Part shown: one piece after another, positions 8,043 to 17,093 of the stretch
Layout of the letters: every line of letters starts with the position of its first letter
How positions within the stretch are numbered: position 1 is the stretch's first letter
Assembly: GCA_946478305.1 (NCBI GenBank)
Contig: CAMLBO010000053.1
Location: 1-32,222, forward strand
DNA: 32,222 nucleotides
Source: an uncultured Enterobacterales bacterium
Lineage (GTDB): Bacteria > Pseudomonadota > Gammaproteobacteria > Enterobacterales > Enterobacteriaceae
Direction of reading: 5' to 3'
Translations under genes and position numbers: made by a program
The notes under the pieces: model-generated
Told to the model about the DNA's origin: nothing
Database searches by the model: none
What the model saw: the letters and a program-made list of their open reading frames with translations, nothing else

Positions 8043-8969
8043 GTGACAACTCCAATTCAAAAACAGAAATACAACCTGGATAAACTGCAAAAGCGCCTGC
8101 GTCGTGACGTGGGTAAAGCCATTGCGGATTTCGGTATGATTGAAGAAGGCGACCGCATTATGGTCTGCCTGTCCGGCGGCAAAGACAGTTACACTATGCT
8201 GGAAATTTTGCGCAACCTGCAACAGAGCGCGCCGGTAAAATTCGAACTGATTGCGGTCAATCTTGATCAGAAACAACCGGGTTTTCCTGCACACATCCTG
8301 CCAGCCTATTTAGAACAGCTGGGTGTGGAGTATAAGATTGTCACCGAAGACACTTATGCCATTGTGAAAGATAAGATCCCGGAAGGTAAGACTACCTGTT
8401 CACTCTGTTCACGTCTGCGTCGCGGTATTCTGTACCGCACTGCTACTGAGCTGGGTTGTACCAAAATCGCGCTGGGGCATCACCGCGATGATATTTTACA
8501 AACGCTGTTCCTTAACATGTTCTACGGCGGCAAACTGAAAGGAATGCCACCAAAACTGATGAGTGATGACGGCAAACATATTGTGATCCGCCCGCTGGCC
8601 TACTGCCGTGAAAAAGACATTGAACGCTTCGCCGTTGCTCGCGAATACCCAATCATTCCGTGTAATCTGTGCGGTTCACAGCCTAATCTGCAACGTCAGG
8701 TCATTGGCGAAATGCTCAATGACTGGGACAAAAAATACCCCGGCCGCATTGAAACCCTGTTTACCGCGATGCAAAACGTGGTTCCCTCGCATCTTAACGA
8801 TGCCAGCCTGTTCGATTTCAAAGGCATTCAGCACGGCGGTGAAGTCATTGACGGTGGTGACCTGGCATTTGACCGCGAGGATATTCCAATGCAGCCTATG
8901 GGCTGGCAACCGGAAGAAGATGAAAACGCCGCACCGATTGAGCGTTTAAATGTATTAGAAATTAAATAA
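8043..8969 (+). CDS. ttcA: tRNA 2-thiocytidine biosynthesis protein TtcA
   Basis: A 308-residue ATP pyrophosphatase that thiolates cytidine 32 of certain tRNAs. The PP-loop SGGKDS is at 44-49. Cysteines C119 and C122 (CSLC) and C210 (CNLC) correspond, with a constant offset of three, to C122, C125 and C213 of E. coli TtcA, which hold the [4Fe-4S] cluster. The sequence matches E. coli TtcA throughout, apart from a shorter N-terminus. It starts with GTG, with AAGAGAT about 4 bases upstream. An intrinsic terminator follows at 9004. In E. coli ttcA is also near zntB and fnrS, as here. Confidence 0.96.
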   Translation: MTTPIQKQKYNLDKLQKRLRRDVGKAIADFGMIEEGDRIMVCLSGGKDSYTMLEILRNLQQSAPVKFELIAVNLDQKQPGFPAHILPAYLEQLGVEYKIVTEDTYAIVKDKIPEGKTTCSLCSRLRRGILYRTATELGCTKIALGHHRDDILQTLFLNMFYGGKLKGMPPKLMSDDGKHIVIRPLAYCREKDIERFAVAREYPIIPCNLCGSQPNLQRQVIGEMLNDWDKKYPGRIETLFTAMQNVVPSHLNDASLFDFKGIQHGGEVIDGGDLAFDREDIPMQPMGWQPEEDENAAPIERLNVLEIK

Positions 8970-9003
8970 TCCGAACAATAATAAAAGCAGTACTAAAAAA
9001 TTC

Positions 9004-9034
9004 GCCCGTTTCATCATTGAAGCGGGCTTTTTTT
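9004..9034 (+). terminator. Intrinsic terminator of ttcA
   Basis: GCCCGTTTC (9004-9012) pairs with GAAGCGGGC (9019-9027) over 9 bp with one G-T wobble and a 6-base loop, followed by seven T residues. It lies 35 bp after the ttcA stop and just before the end of the convergent 2H-like gene. Confidence 0.9.
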
Positions 9035-9043
9035 ATGCGGATT

Positions 9044-9727
9044 TCAGACCAGAAACTCTACCTGCTGCCAGTTGTAGTTACACATAACCAACCTGACGGG
9101 CAGCGATACCTCTCCGAAGTCACCATGCTGCTTGCGCAGGAATTGGGCGCGCAGCTCCGTTGACATCAATTCAGCGTTGTAGCGCACTAAAGTACTGTGC
9201 CAAAACAGCTGCGGAATATCGCCAGCGGGATAACGCGCGCGCACCTTATTACCCCATGCCGATTCAAGCAGCGCGTCGGCAAAACGCTTCCTCACTGTCA
9301 GGCTGTGTTCATCGGGAATCCCCGCCAGCAGAATCTGATTAGGCAACGCCACCAGCCGGAGTTGGCGGATATGCATCACATGATCGGCGCAGCAGCGGGT
9401 AAAAATGGCGGCAACCTCTTCCCGTCCCTCTGCCTGATCCACGCGGTCATACAGGGCATTGGTCACCGGGAAAAAGCTAAAATGTACACCCTGTGCAGGA
9501 TTAACATCGGCCAGCGAATCTTCTTGCGTAACTTTATGCATCTCACTGAGCAGCAACCGCAAATCCAGGCTCAGTTCAGGCCGGTTACCGCTGGAGATCG
9601 CCAGTTTTGTCGGGGGATAAAAAGGAGCATCACGAACGGCTCCGGTTCCGGCTGATTTTTCCCACAGCAATAACGTTTTTTGAGTGGCTTCGTTATAAGA
9701 ATGATGAATGCTTTCAAGCGGCGACAT
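9044..9727 (-). CDS. Unrecognised protein with 2H-phosphoesterase (LigT-like) motifs
   Basis: I do not recognise this 227-residue protein as a named family. It contains two H-x-[ST] motifs in hydrophobic surroundings: VHFSFFP (H82, S84) and FWHSTLVRY (H177, T179), 95 residues apart. That is the arrangement of 2H phosphoesterases such as LigT/ThpR and other 2'-5' RNA ligase-like enzymes, which open cyclic phosphates or 2'-5' bonds in RNA or nucleotides. No signal peptide or membrane segment is seen. AGAGGA lies about 5 bases before the ATG. It lies between ttcA and the small RNA gene fnrS, where E. coli carries dbpA. The motif match is direct observation; the enzymatic role is inference. Confidence 0.72.
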   Translation of the reverse strand: MSPLESIHHSYNEATQKTLLLWEKSAGTGAVRDAPFYPPTKLAISSGNRPELSLDLRLLLSEMHKVTQEDSLADVNPAQGVHFSFFPVTNALYDRVDQAEGREEVAAIFTRCCADHVMHIRQLRLVALPNQILLAGIPDEHSLTVRKRFADALLESAWGNKVRARYPAGDIPQLFWHSTLVRYNAELMSTELRAQFLRKQHGDFGEVSLPVRLVMCNYNWQQVEFLV

Positions 9728-9813
9728 AAAATTCCTCTCCCTGATAAATCCGGCCCGTAACGGTTAACAGAACTGTTCAGCAACGCACCGGCCGGTAACA
9801 AATCCCAAAAAGA

Positions 9814-9827
9814 TTGAGCGAAATCAA
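9814..9827. promoter_or_regulatory. FNR-binding site of the fnrS promoter
   Basis: TTGAGCGAAATCAA matches the FNR consensus TTGATNNNNATCAA with one mismatch. Its centre lies about 42 bp upstream of the inferred fnrS start, the class II activator position. A -10-like TATCTA is at 9853-9858. Confidence 0.85.
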
Positions 9828-9862
9828 CATATCCTCCGCGTAACTGGTCCAGTATCTATTCC

Positions 9863-9987
9863 GCAGGTGAATGCAACGTCAAGCGATGGGCGTTGTGCTC
9901 CATATTGTCTTATTTACACATTTTTTAGAATTAATCCGCTAGATACTTTAATTCGAACGACGCCGGTCTTCTGACCGGCTTTTTTTT
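9863..9987 (+). ncRNA. fnrS: FnrS small RNA
   Basis: The 5' part, starting GCAGGTGAATGCAACGTCAA, matches the E. coli anaerobically induced sRNA FnrS almost perfectly over about 50 bases as I remember it; the middle diverges. The 3' end forms a terminator hairpin GCCGGTC-TTCT-GACCGGC followed by eight T. The length is about 125 bases, as in E. coli (about 122). FnrS is Hfq-dependent and represses mRNAs of aerobic enzymes when FNR is active. The upstream FNR box and the position next to zntB are also conserved. The exact 5' end is inferred from the E. coli RNA. Confidence 0.93.
9962..9987 (+). terminator. Intrinsic terminator of fnrS
   Basis: A perfect 7-bp stem (9962-9968 with 9973-9979) with a TTCT loop, followed by eight T (9980-9987). 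Confidence 0.92.
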
Positions 9988-10012
9988 GTCTTTTTATTGC
10001 TCTTCACGCCCC

Positions 10013-10996
10013 CTACAACCACTTGCTTTTCTTCAGCCACCACGCAACACCGCCCACCAAAATCAGCAGCGACAGACAGAAAATAGTAAAACCATAGGGA
10101 GACGTATTGCCGGGGATCCCGCCGAGGTTAACGCCAAACAGGCCCGTAAGAAATGTGGTCGGTAAGAACAGCATCGCCAGCATTGACATGGTATAGGTGC
10201 GGCGGTTAAGTGCGTCCGCCATCAGCGAGCCTATCTCGTCGGCAAGGACTGCAGTACGGGCGATATTGGCATCGAGATCATCAAGCCCGCGTCCGAGTCG
10301 GTCAGCGATCTCCTGCATCCGGCGGCGGTCATCATCATTCATCCAGGGCAAACGCTCACTGGAAAGTCGGGAGAAGACGTCGCGCTGGGGTGACATATAC
10401 CGACGCAGAACGATCAGCTGTTTGCGCAGCAGTGCCATCTGACCTCGTTCAGGCACCTGTTGGTCCATCAGGTCATCTTCGATATCGATGATTTTGTCAT
10501 GCATATCTTCAATGAAATCGCTGGTGTGATCGGTCAGCGCATCACATATCTCCACCAGCCAGCTGCCGGTATCGGTAGGCCCGGTGCCGTGTTGCATTTC
10601 GGCGATGATTTCGTCCATCGAAAATACTTTGCGGTGACGCGTAGAGACAATCATTTTACCGGTGAGATAAACGCGGATAGTGACCAACTGGTCGGGGCGT
10701 GAATCAGCATTCAGATTGATACTGCGCAGGGTGATCAGTGTTCCCTCGCCCATGCGGAGAACTTTCGGGCGGACACTCTCACCGGACAGCGCTTCGCGTA
10801 CGGTGTCAGGCAGAACCGGCGTACTGTTAATCCACTGTTCGCTGGCAGGCTGCGTGTAGTCCAGGTGCAACCAGCACGGCTTCTCATCACTGGCAACACA
10901 CTGGGCATTAATCTCATTAACCCCCCCTTTGCCGTCGAACTGGTAGGCGTATACCGCATCAGTAACCTGAAGTTCTTTACCCTTAATAACTTCCAC
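10013..10996 (-). CDS. zntB: Zinc transporter ZntB (CorA superfamily)
   Basis: ZntB is an inner-membrane CorA-like pentameric channel/transporter for zinc. A long cytoplasmic N-terminal funnel is followed by two C-terminal transmembrane helices. The first helix ends in GVNLGG, the ZntB version of the CorA GMN motif, and the chain ends WWLKKSKWL, as in E. coli. I place the start at the GTG at 10996: GAGGA lies 5 bases upstream, VEVIKG aligns with MEAIKG of E. coli, and the length becomes 327 residues, identical to E. coli ZntB. An upstream ATG at 11020 has no comparable ribosome-binding site. The gene is convergent with fnrS. Confidence 0.93.
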   Translation of the reverse strand: MEVIKGKELQVTDAVYAYQFDGKGGVNEINAQCVASDEKPCWLHLDYTQPASEQWINSTPVLPDTVREALSGESVRPKVLRMGEGTLITLRSINLNADSRPDQLVTIRVYLTGKMIVSTRHRKVFSMDEIIAEMQHGTGPTDTGSWLVEICDALTDHTSDFIEDMHDKIIDIEDDLMDQQVPERGQMALLRKQLIVLRRYMSPQRDVFSRLSSERLPWMNDDDRRRMQEIADRLGRGLDDLDANIARTAVLADEIGSLMADALNRRTYTMSMLAMLFLPTTFLTGLFGVNLGGIPGNTSPYGFTIFCLSLLILVGGVAWWLKKSKWL

Positions 10997-11042
10997 GACA
11001 TTCCTCGCTGTTTTATTCATTATATGTTCGCCAGTTTAGCGT

Positions 11043-11996
11043 TTAACGCGAACCTGCGGAACCCTGGGTGGGTGGCTGCATTTCGGCAAGCGCTGGCATC
11101 ACGCTACGCACCATGTCGAAGAACTTTCTCAGCCGGGCCGAATAATAAGTGGAATAGGGGTAAACCAAATACACCGGCAGAGGCAATGCATTCCAGCCAG
11201 GTAATATTTGCTGTAACCGTCCCTCAGCGATGTCCTCCGTGACCACCCATGCAGAGACAATCGCCGCGCCCAGCCCCGATAAGGCGGCCTTTCGCACTGC
11301 ATAAAGGCTGTCGGTGGCCAGACGAGGCGTGATCATGCAGCTCTCTTTTTGAGCGTCATTGTCATGGCGCAGCGTGACCTCGTTGCGATAAAAGGTACTG
11401 AATGAGATCCAAGGAAGTCGGCCCAACTCGCTCACCTGCGTCACCGGATACTGTTGCAGCAACTCAGGCGTCGCGACAACGATCCGCGGCACTTCTGCCA
11501 GCAGAACAGCGACCATTGACGGGTCGTCAGCATGGCCAACCTGAATCGCACAGTCGATATCTTCCGAGATAAAATCCGGCGTGCGGTCATTGAGCATCCA
11601 GTCAATCGTCACGCCCGGATAGCGCTGTAAATAGCGGGTCAGAGGTTCAATCATTTGATCCTGGCCGAAGGCGTGCGGTGCGCGTACGCGCAGCGTGCCA
11701 ACCGGCTCATCCCCTGCGCCACGTAGCTCATCCTCCAGCGCCGCCCAGCGCTCCAGCAACAGTTTTGCTTGTTGGTAACAACGCTCGCCATCGTCAGTGA
11801 GTTTCATCGCGTGGGTAGTGCGCAGGATGAGCTTCACCCCGAGCATTCGCTCGAGTGATTGCAGCCTGCGACTGATGGTGGGCTGGCTGGTATTGAGCTG
11901 GGCGGCAGCGGCCGACAGGCTGCCACTCTCAACGATGCGCACCAGAGTTTGCATCAGATCTATGCGGTCTATTCCGCTGGAATTAAATGTATTCAT
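11043..11996 (-). CDS. LysR-family transcriptional regulator
   Basis: This 317-residue protein has a standard LysR N-terminal winged helix (GSLSAAAAQLNTSQPTISRR, then LGVKLILRTTH) at about residues 15-75 and a periplasmic-binding-protein-like effector domain from about 100 to 300. It belongs to the group that regulates a divergent neighbour, here the MFS transporter. A TACGTCATACGTA dyad fitting the LysR T-N11-A rule overlaps its own start codon, suggesting autorepression together with control of the transporter. The effector is unknown. Confidence 0.88.
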   Translation of the reverse strand: MNTFNSSGIDRIDLMQTLVRIVESGSLSAAAAQLNTSQPTISRRLQSLERMLGVKLILRTTHAMKLTDDGERCYQQAKLLLERWAALEDELRGAGDEPVGTLRVRAPHAFGQDQMIEPLTRYLQRYPGVTIDWMLNDRTPDFISEDIDCAIQVGHADDPSMVAVLLAEVPRIVVATPELLQQYPVTQVSELGRLPWISFSTFYRNEVTLRHDNDAQKESCMITPRLATDSLYAVRKAALSGLGAAIVSAWVVTEDIAEGRLQQILPGWNALPLPVYLVYPYSTYYSARLRKFFDMVRSVMPALAEMQPPTQGSAGSR

Positions 11997-12009
11997 ACGT
12001 CATACGTAT
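11995..12009. promoter_or_regulatory. LysR-type operator overlapping the regulator's start codon
   Basis: ATACG-TCATA-CGTAT is a perfect interrupted palindrome containing T-N11-A (11996 to 12008). It overlaps the first bases of the LysR coding region and lies about 90 bp before the transporter start. Confidence 0.55.
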
Positions 12010-12097
12010 AACAGTTTTACCTTATGGCTGGCTACCACTCATAACCGTTTAGATGAAAAATAGCGCCCAGGTCATCTCATTCATCGGGAACAACATC

Positions 12098-13306
12098 ATG
12101 TCAGAACTTATCACTACCCCTGCGGCAACCCCTGAGTCCACGCTGCCCACCAAAATGGTCTTTACCTTGGCGGCCGGCGCGGGTCTGAGCGTGGCGTCTA
12201 TTTATTACAGTCAGCCGATGCTCAGCATGATGGGCCAGAATATGCAGGCCACGCCGGCTTCTGTCGGTATGATCCCCACGCTGACGCAGGCCGGTTATGC
12301 GCTCGGTATTTTGTTACTGGTACCGCTCGGTGACCGCTACGACCGGCGTACGATCATTTTGCTGAAAAGCATTTTACTGGCCGTTGCCTTGCTGTTTTGC
12401 AGCATTGAACCTGCCATTAACGGCCTGCTGGTAGCCAGCCTGTTCACTGGGGTGGCCGCCACCATGGCGCAGGATATTGTTCCTGCCTCGGCCATACTGG
12501 CCCCCGCCTCTCAGCGCGGTAAAACCGTCGGCACAGTGATGACCGGCTTACTGGTGGGGATCCTGCTTTCAAGGGTGATCAGCGGATTCGTGGCTGAATA
12601 TTTTGGCTGGCGGGTGATGTACCAGCTGGCAGCCGTCAGCGTGGCATTAATCGGTCTGGCACTGTGGCGGGTGCTGCCACGCTTTACGCCCGCGTCACGC
12701 CTTAATTACGCCAGCCTGCTGCTGTCGATGTATCACCTGTGGCAACGTTACCCCACGCTGCGTCGAGCGGCTATTGCGCAGGGTTCGCTCTCACTGGCGT
12801 TCAGCGCATTCTGGTCCACGCTGGCGATGATGCTTAACGATACCTACCATCTTGGCAGCGCAGTAGCCGGTGCCTTTGGTCTGGCCGGAGCCGCAGGCGC
12901 ACTTGCGGCACCGCTGGCGGGAGCCATGGCGGACAAAACCGGACCGGCACGGGTAACGCAGTTTGGTGCCGGGCTGGTGATGATTTCGTTTGCTGCCATG
13001 TTCCTGCTGCCGCTGTTACCTGCTCAGGGGCAGCTGGCGTTAATTGTCATCAGCGCCATCGGGTTTGATCTGGGGATCCAGGCCACGCTGGTCGCTCACC
13101 AGACGCTGGTTTACGGCCTGGAACCGGCAGCCCGCGGCAGGCTGAACGCCCTGCTGTTCACGCTGGTGTTTATCGGTATGTCAGCCGGCGCAGCACTCGG
13201 CAGTCTGGCTCTGGAAAAGGGTGGCTGGCCAGCCGTCGTCCTGCTGGCTACCGTCGCCTCGGCCGCCAGCCTGCTGGTACGCCTATTGAGCCGCCGGCTG
13301 CATTGA
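12098..13306 (+). CDS. MFS transporter (12-helix), probable efflux protein
   Basis: From the preferred start it has 402 residues and about 12 hydrophobic segments. The MFS loop 2-3 signature appears as GDRYDRRTII, and a related loop follows helix 8 (MADKTGPARVTQ). The substrate cannot be read from the sequence. Divergence from a LysR regulator is typical of inducible exporters. I prefer the ATG at 12098 because GGGA lies 8 bases upstream. The upstream in-frame ATG at 12053 has no ribosome-binding site and would add a 15-residue polar leader. The gene converges on mppA across a shared terminator. Confidence 0.85.
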   Translation: MSELITTPAATPESTLPTKMVFTLAAGAGLSVASIYYSQPMLSMMGQNMQATPASVGMIPTLTQAGYALGILLLVPLGDRYDRRTIILLKSILLAVALLFCSIEPAINGLLVASLFTGVAATMAQDIVPASAILAPASQRGKTVGTVMTGLLVGILLSRVISGFVAEYFGWRVMYQLAAVSVALIGLALWRVLPRFTPASRLNYASLLLSMYHLWQRYPTLRRAAIAQGSLSLAFSAFWSTLAMMLNDTYHLGSAVAGAFGLAGAAGALAAPLAGAMADKTGPARVTQFGAGLVMISFAAMFLLPLLPAQGQLALIVISAIGFDLGIQATLVAHQTLVYGLEPAARGRLNALLFTLVFIGMSAGAALGSLALEKGGWPAVVLLATVASAASLLVRLLSRRLH

Positions 13307-13325
13307 TTGGCCCCGAGTAAAAAAA

Positions 13326-13350
13326 AGCGCCGCTGACGAATCAGGGCGCT
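13326..13350. terminator. Bidirectional terminator between the MFS gene and mppA
   Basis: AGCGCC (13326-13331) pairs with GGCGCT (13345-13350), with an inner TGA/TCA pairing. Upstream is a run of A and downstream a T-rich stretch, so it can serve both convergent genes. Confidence 0.75.
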
Positions 13351-13372
13351 CTTTTCTTTCTTACACACAACA

Positions 13373-15007
13373 TCAGTGCTTAAGAATATACATCTCCTGA
13401 CTGTAGGCGACGTCTTCAGGATTGGTGATCGGATAGCCTTTCACCCAGGGCTTAATCAGGCGACCGTTGGTGTACTGATAAATCGGTGCGATCGGTGCCT
13501 GTTCGGCGATGATTTGCTCGGCCTGGTTGTAATCGGTATTGCGGCGGGCGTCGTTGGTTTCGCGGCTCGCCTCGCTGATGGCTTTGTCATAATCGGCATT
13601 GCTGAACTTACTGATGTTGCTGTTGTGCGTTGAAGTCAGCAGTGACAGGAAGGTCGACGCCTCATTGTAATCCCCCACCCACGAGGCGCGGATCACATCA
13701 AAATTACCGGTGTTGCGGCTGTCGATATAAGTCTTCCACTCCTGATTGACCAGCTTAACATCCACGCCAAGCGTCTTTTTCCACATGGAGGCCACAGCGA
13801 TAGCAATCTTCTGATGGCTTTCTGAGGTGTTGTACAACAGCGTAAGCTTGAGGGGTTTATCCGGACCATAACCCGCCGCGGCCAGCAGGCTCTTGGCCTG
13901 TGCGTTCAGCTCTTCCTGCGAATATTGCTGAAGAACGTTTTTGCTTGGCGTAAAGCCGTTGGTGACATCCGGCGTGAAGTGATAAGCCGGTATTTCTCCG
14001 GTACCCAGCACTTTTTCAGCAATGATTTTGCGGTCGATACTGTAGGAGAGCGCCTGTCGCACGCGGGGATCGTTGGTCGGTGCACGTTGGGTGTTAAAGG
14101 CGTAATAGTAAGTCCCGAGCTGGAACGGCGTATACACCTGCCCCGGAATATCCTTCAGCAGCTTCTGGTACTGATCTTTAGGGAAGGATTCAGTGATGTC
14201 GATATCGTCAGCCAGATAACGCTTGGTGGCGTTAGACTCTTTGTTAATTGGCACAAAGGTCACTTTGGTCAGCACGGTATGCGCATGATCCCAATAAAAC
14301 GGATTGGGTTCGAGTACCAGTTTTTCATTCACCACGCGTTCTTTGAGCACATAGGCACCATTACCGACCAGATTGCCCGGTTTGGTCCAATCTTCACCGA
14401 ATTTTTCCACCGTGGCCTGATGCACCGGGAACAAACTGAAGTTCGCCAGCAGGCTGACAAAATACGGTACCGGGCGTTCCAGCTGCACTTTTAGCTGATG
14501 ATCACCGATAGCCGTCACACCGAGTTTATCCACCGGCATTTTACCGGCAATAATCGCGTCGGCATTTTGTATGCCGGCCAGACCGGCAAACCATGCGCCG
14601 GAGGATAAACCCTTCGGATCCACCAGGCGACGCCAGCTATAAACAAAATCTTGGGCAGTAACCGGGTCACCATTAGACCAGCGGGCATTTTTTCGCAGGG
14701 TGAAGATAAAGGTCTGGTTGTCCTGGGTTTGCCAGCTCTGCGCCACACCCGGTACGTTTTTGCCGTTGGCATCCTGGTTCACCAGGCCTTCGAACAGGTC
14801 GCGGGCCACCTGGGCCTCCGGCAGACCAATTACTTTTATCGGGTCCAGCGAGGCAGGTTCATCTTTAATATGGCGAACGATCTCTTGTTTGTCCGCCAGT
14901 TGGGTGCCTGCCGGCACCTGGGTCGCCATTGCCGTGCCCAAAGACAGCGCCATCAGCCCGGCGCACACAGTGTAAGAAAATGGATGAAACAGTCTTCCCT
15001 CAAGCAT
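13373..15007 (-). CDS. mppA: Murein tripeptide-binding protein MppA
   Basis: A periplasmic solute-binding protein of the OppA/DppA family that delivers L-Ala-gamma-D-Glu-DAP to the Opp permease for cell-wall recycling. It matches E. coli MppA over long stretches (RHIKDEPASLDP, KERVVNEKLV, GQVYTPFQLGTYYYAFNTQ, NTGNFDVIRASWVGDYNE, YQYTNGRLIKPWVKGYPI). The first ATG at 15007 gives 544 residues and has AGGGGAA 6 bases upstream; longer in-frame starts lack one. The signal sequence is long (cleavage probably near MATQ). It is divergent from mpaA, whose product cleaves the same peptide, and near ycjG, whose product epimerises the dipeptide. Confidence 0.95.
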   Translation of the reverse strand: MLEGRLFHPFSYTVCAGLMALSLGTAMATQVPAGTQLADKQEIVRHIKDEPASLDPIKVIGLPEAQVARDLFEGLVNQDANGKNVPGVAQSWQTQDNQTFIFTLRKNARWSNGDPVTAQDFVYSWRRLVDPKGLSSGAWFAGLAGIQNADAIIAGKMPVDKLGVTAIGDHQLKVQLERPVPYFVSLLANFSLFPVHQATVEKFGEDWTKPGNLVGNGAYVLKERVVNEKLVLEPNPFYWDHAHTVLTKVTFVPINKESNATKRYLADDIDITESFPKDQYQKLLKDIPGQVYTPFQLGTYYYAFNTQRAPTNDPRVRQALSYSIDRKIIAEKVLGTGEIPAYHFTPDVTNGFTPSKNVLQQYSQEELNAQAKSLLAAAGYGPDKPLKLTLLYNTSESHQKIAIAVASMWKKTLGVDVKLVNQEWKTYIDSRNTGNFDVIRASWVGDYNEASTFLSLLTSTHNSNISKFSNADYDKAISEASRETNDARRNTDYNQAEQIIAEQAPIAPIYQYTNGRLIKPWVKGYPITNPEDVAYSQEMYILKH

Positions 15008-15245
15008 GAACTTCCCCTGACAAGCAATTGATTTAATGATGTTCAGGAGTTGTATCATTCATTGAATTCATACCCTATAAAAATTCGTCACGGATCTGTG
15101 TCAGCGCACAAAACTTCATCAACATGGGGCGGCGATAAACGAGAAAAGGTGATAAATGCCCGACATGGAACAATAAAGCTACATTCCGGCGGCAAACTGC
15201 GGTAAATAAAAGCCATCCTCATCCCATTATTGTTCTGGAACTTTT
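15008..15245. promoter_or_regulatory. mppA-mpaA divergent intergenic region
   Basis: These 238 bp separate two divergent genes and must hold both promoters. I see AT-rich -10-like stretches (for example around 15070-15085) but no site that I can assign with confidence. No small ORF with a good ribosome-binding site was found. Confidence 0.4.
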
Positions 15246-15956
15246 ATGACTGACATTCGCCCCCGACACCTGCGTGGACGGCTAAGCACACTGGGCACCC
15301 CCTACGGTAAATCCTTGCTCGGCGCGCCGTTGATCTATTTCCCGGTGGCTGAACCGGATCACAACACCGGCCTGATTCTGGCAGGTACCCACGGTGATGA
15401 AACGGCCGCCGTGGTGTCACTCTCCTGCGCGCTGCGCAGCATCGAACCGAGGCAGCTCAAGCATCACGTGGTGCTGGCGGTGAATCCGGATGGCTGTCAG
15501 TTGGGGCTGCGGGCTAACGCCAACGGCGTCGATCTCAATCGCAACTTCCCCAGCGCTAACTGGCAAAGCGGTGAAACCGTTTATCGCTGGAACAGTGCGG
15601 CGCAGGAAAGAGATGTGCTGTTGTCTACCGGTGAGAAAGCGGGCTCAGAGCTGGAAACCCTGGCGCTGTGTCACTTGATCCACAAACTCGCCCCGAAATG
15701 GGTAGTGACCTTCCACGAGCCACTGGCCTGTATTGAAGACCCGCACAGTTCCAGCCTGGGCGCATGGCTGGCAGAAGCGTTTAAATTGCCGCTGGTCACC
15801 AGCGTGGGTTATGCCACGCCGGGTTCCTTTGGCAGCTGGTGTGCGGATATCAGCCTGCCGTGTATTACCGCAGAGTACCCACCGGTTTCAGCCGACCACG
15901 CCAGCGAAGTCTACCTGCAGGCGCTGATAGATTTACTGACCGGCGTGGCGAAGTAA
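15246..15956 (+). CDS. mpaA: Murein peptide amidase A (gamma-D-glutamyl-DAP amidase)
   Basis: A 236-residue zinc carboxypeptidase (M14 family) of the cytoplasm that cuts the gamma-D-Glu-DAP bond of murein tripeptide. Zinc ligands are visible as H49 and E52 (THGDE) and H157 (TFHEPL). The catalytic acid is E210 (CITAEYPP). NPDGCQLGLRANANGVDLNRNFP matches E. coli MpaA exactly in most positions, but is split here only for description. GGAAC lies 5 bases before the ATG. The stop codon is only 2 bp from that of convergent ycjG. Confidence 0.95.
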   Translation: MTDIRPRHLRGRLSTLGTPYGKSLLGAPLIYFPVAEPDHNTGLILAGTHGDETAAVVSLSCALRSIEPRQLKHHVVLAVNPDGCQLGLRANANGVDLNRNFPSANWQSGETVYRWNSAAQERDVLLSTGEKAGSELETLALCHLIHKLAPKWVVTFHEPLACIEDPHSSSLGAWLAEAFKLPLVTSVGYATPGSFGSWCADISLPCITAEYPPVSADHASEVYLQALIDLLTGVAK

Positions 15957-15958
15957 CC

Positions 15959-16936
15959 TTACTGTGATGTACTGAGATCAATCACGCCGCAGTGAAAAGC
16001 CAGTGCTGGTTCAACGTCCTGCGCCAGCCAGGTTGGGCCGTCGAGGTCGATAAATTTGGCCCCGACGGTCAGCGGTAGCGCGGCGCGAACCGCACGCGAG
16101 GTACACAGCATACAGCCGAGCATGATTTCAAAACCCTGCTCACGCGCCTGCTGCGCCAATACTAATGCGCCGGTCAGGCCGCCAGTTTTATCCAGTTTGA
16201 TATTTATCATCTCGTAGCGACCTTTCAGGGATGATAACCCCTCAGCCGTATGGCAACTCTCATCGGCGCAAATGGGCAACGGGTGGATAAAGTTCTCCAG
16301 CGACTCATCCTGTCCGGCCGGTAACGGCTGTTCGAGCATCATGACGCCCAAATCAGTCAGCAGCTGACAGCGCTCTGCCAGCCCTTCGCTTTGCCACGAC
16401 TCGTTGGCATCAACAATCAACGTGACGTGTGGTACTGCGCTGCGAATAGCGACCATCCGCTCGGCAATCAAACGGTCATCCAGTTTAATCTTCAGCAGTG
16501 TCGCCCCATTTTTTTGATGCGCGAGCGCCGCTTCTGCCATAGCCTCCGGCGTATCCACGCTCAACGTTTGCGCCATGCTGATACAGGCGAGCGGCGCAAT
16601 ACCGGTCAGCTGCCATAACGTCTGCCCGCTGAGCTGGCTTTCCAGATTCCACAGCGCGCTGTCCAACGCATTGCGGGCCGCCCCGGCAGGAAGCAGTTGC
16701 TGCAACACTTCCCGACTGGCACCCTGCTCAATAGCCGTCAGCACGCTGGCAATCTGCTCCATCACGCTGGCTTCACTCTCGCCATACCGCGGATAGGGTG
16801 TGCATTCCCCTATCCCCCGAACGCCATTTTCTTCAATCTCTACTGCAACCACTCTGGCCTCGGTCCTGCTGCCTCGGGAAATCACAAAAGCCGTATGCAA
16901 CGGCCAGGCTTGCGGATAAAAACGCACACTTCTCAT
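15959..16936 (-). CDS. ycjG: L-Ala-D/L-Glu epimerase
   Basis: A 325-residue enolase-superfamily enzyme that epimerises L-Ala-D-Glu from recycled murein so that it can be degraded. Catalytic lysines are K151 (LLKIK) and K247 (INIKLDKTGG), the same numbers as I recall for the E. coli enzyme. Metal ligands are D176 (DANES), E202 (LEQPL) and D225 (CADES). Together with mppA and mpaA it makes a compact murein-peptide salvage group. No clear terminator lies between it and mpaA. Confidence 0.95.
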   Translation of the reverse strand: MRSVRFYPQAWPLHTAFVISRGSRTEARVVAVEIEENGVRGIGECTPYPRYGESEASVMEQIASVLTAIEQGASREVLQQLLPAGAARNALDSALWNLESQLSGQTLWQLTGIAPLACISMAQTLSVDTPEAMAEAALAHQKNGATLLKIKLDDRLIAERMVAIRSAVPHVTLIVDANESWQSEGLAERCQLLTDLGVMMLEQPLPAGQDESLENFIHPLPICADESCHTAEGLSSLKGRYEMINIKLDKTGGLTGALVLAQQAREQGFEIMLGCMLCTSRAVRAALPLTVGAKFIDLDGPTWLAQDVEPALAFHCGVIDLSTSQ

Positions 16937-16999
16937 CGATGGCTCCTGACGGCTCTACGCTGCCTCCGGCTGATGCACGAAGGTCATCCTTCAACATAG

Positions 17000-17029
17000 T
17001 TCACTAAAATGATTAGCAAACTTTATATA
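17000..17029 (+). promoter_or_regulatory. Candidate sigma-70 promoter of tpx
   Basis: TTCACT (17000-17005) and TATATA (17024-17029) are spaced 18 bp, about 65 bp before the tpx ATG. The match is partial and was made by eye. Confidence 0.4.
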
Positions 17030-17093
17030 CCAAATTTACATTTGATACCCTAAACTGACTGCCGTTTGTCTCATCTGTACAAAGGAAAATATC

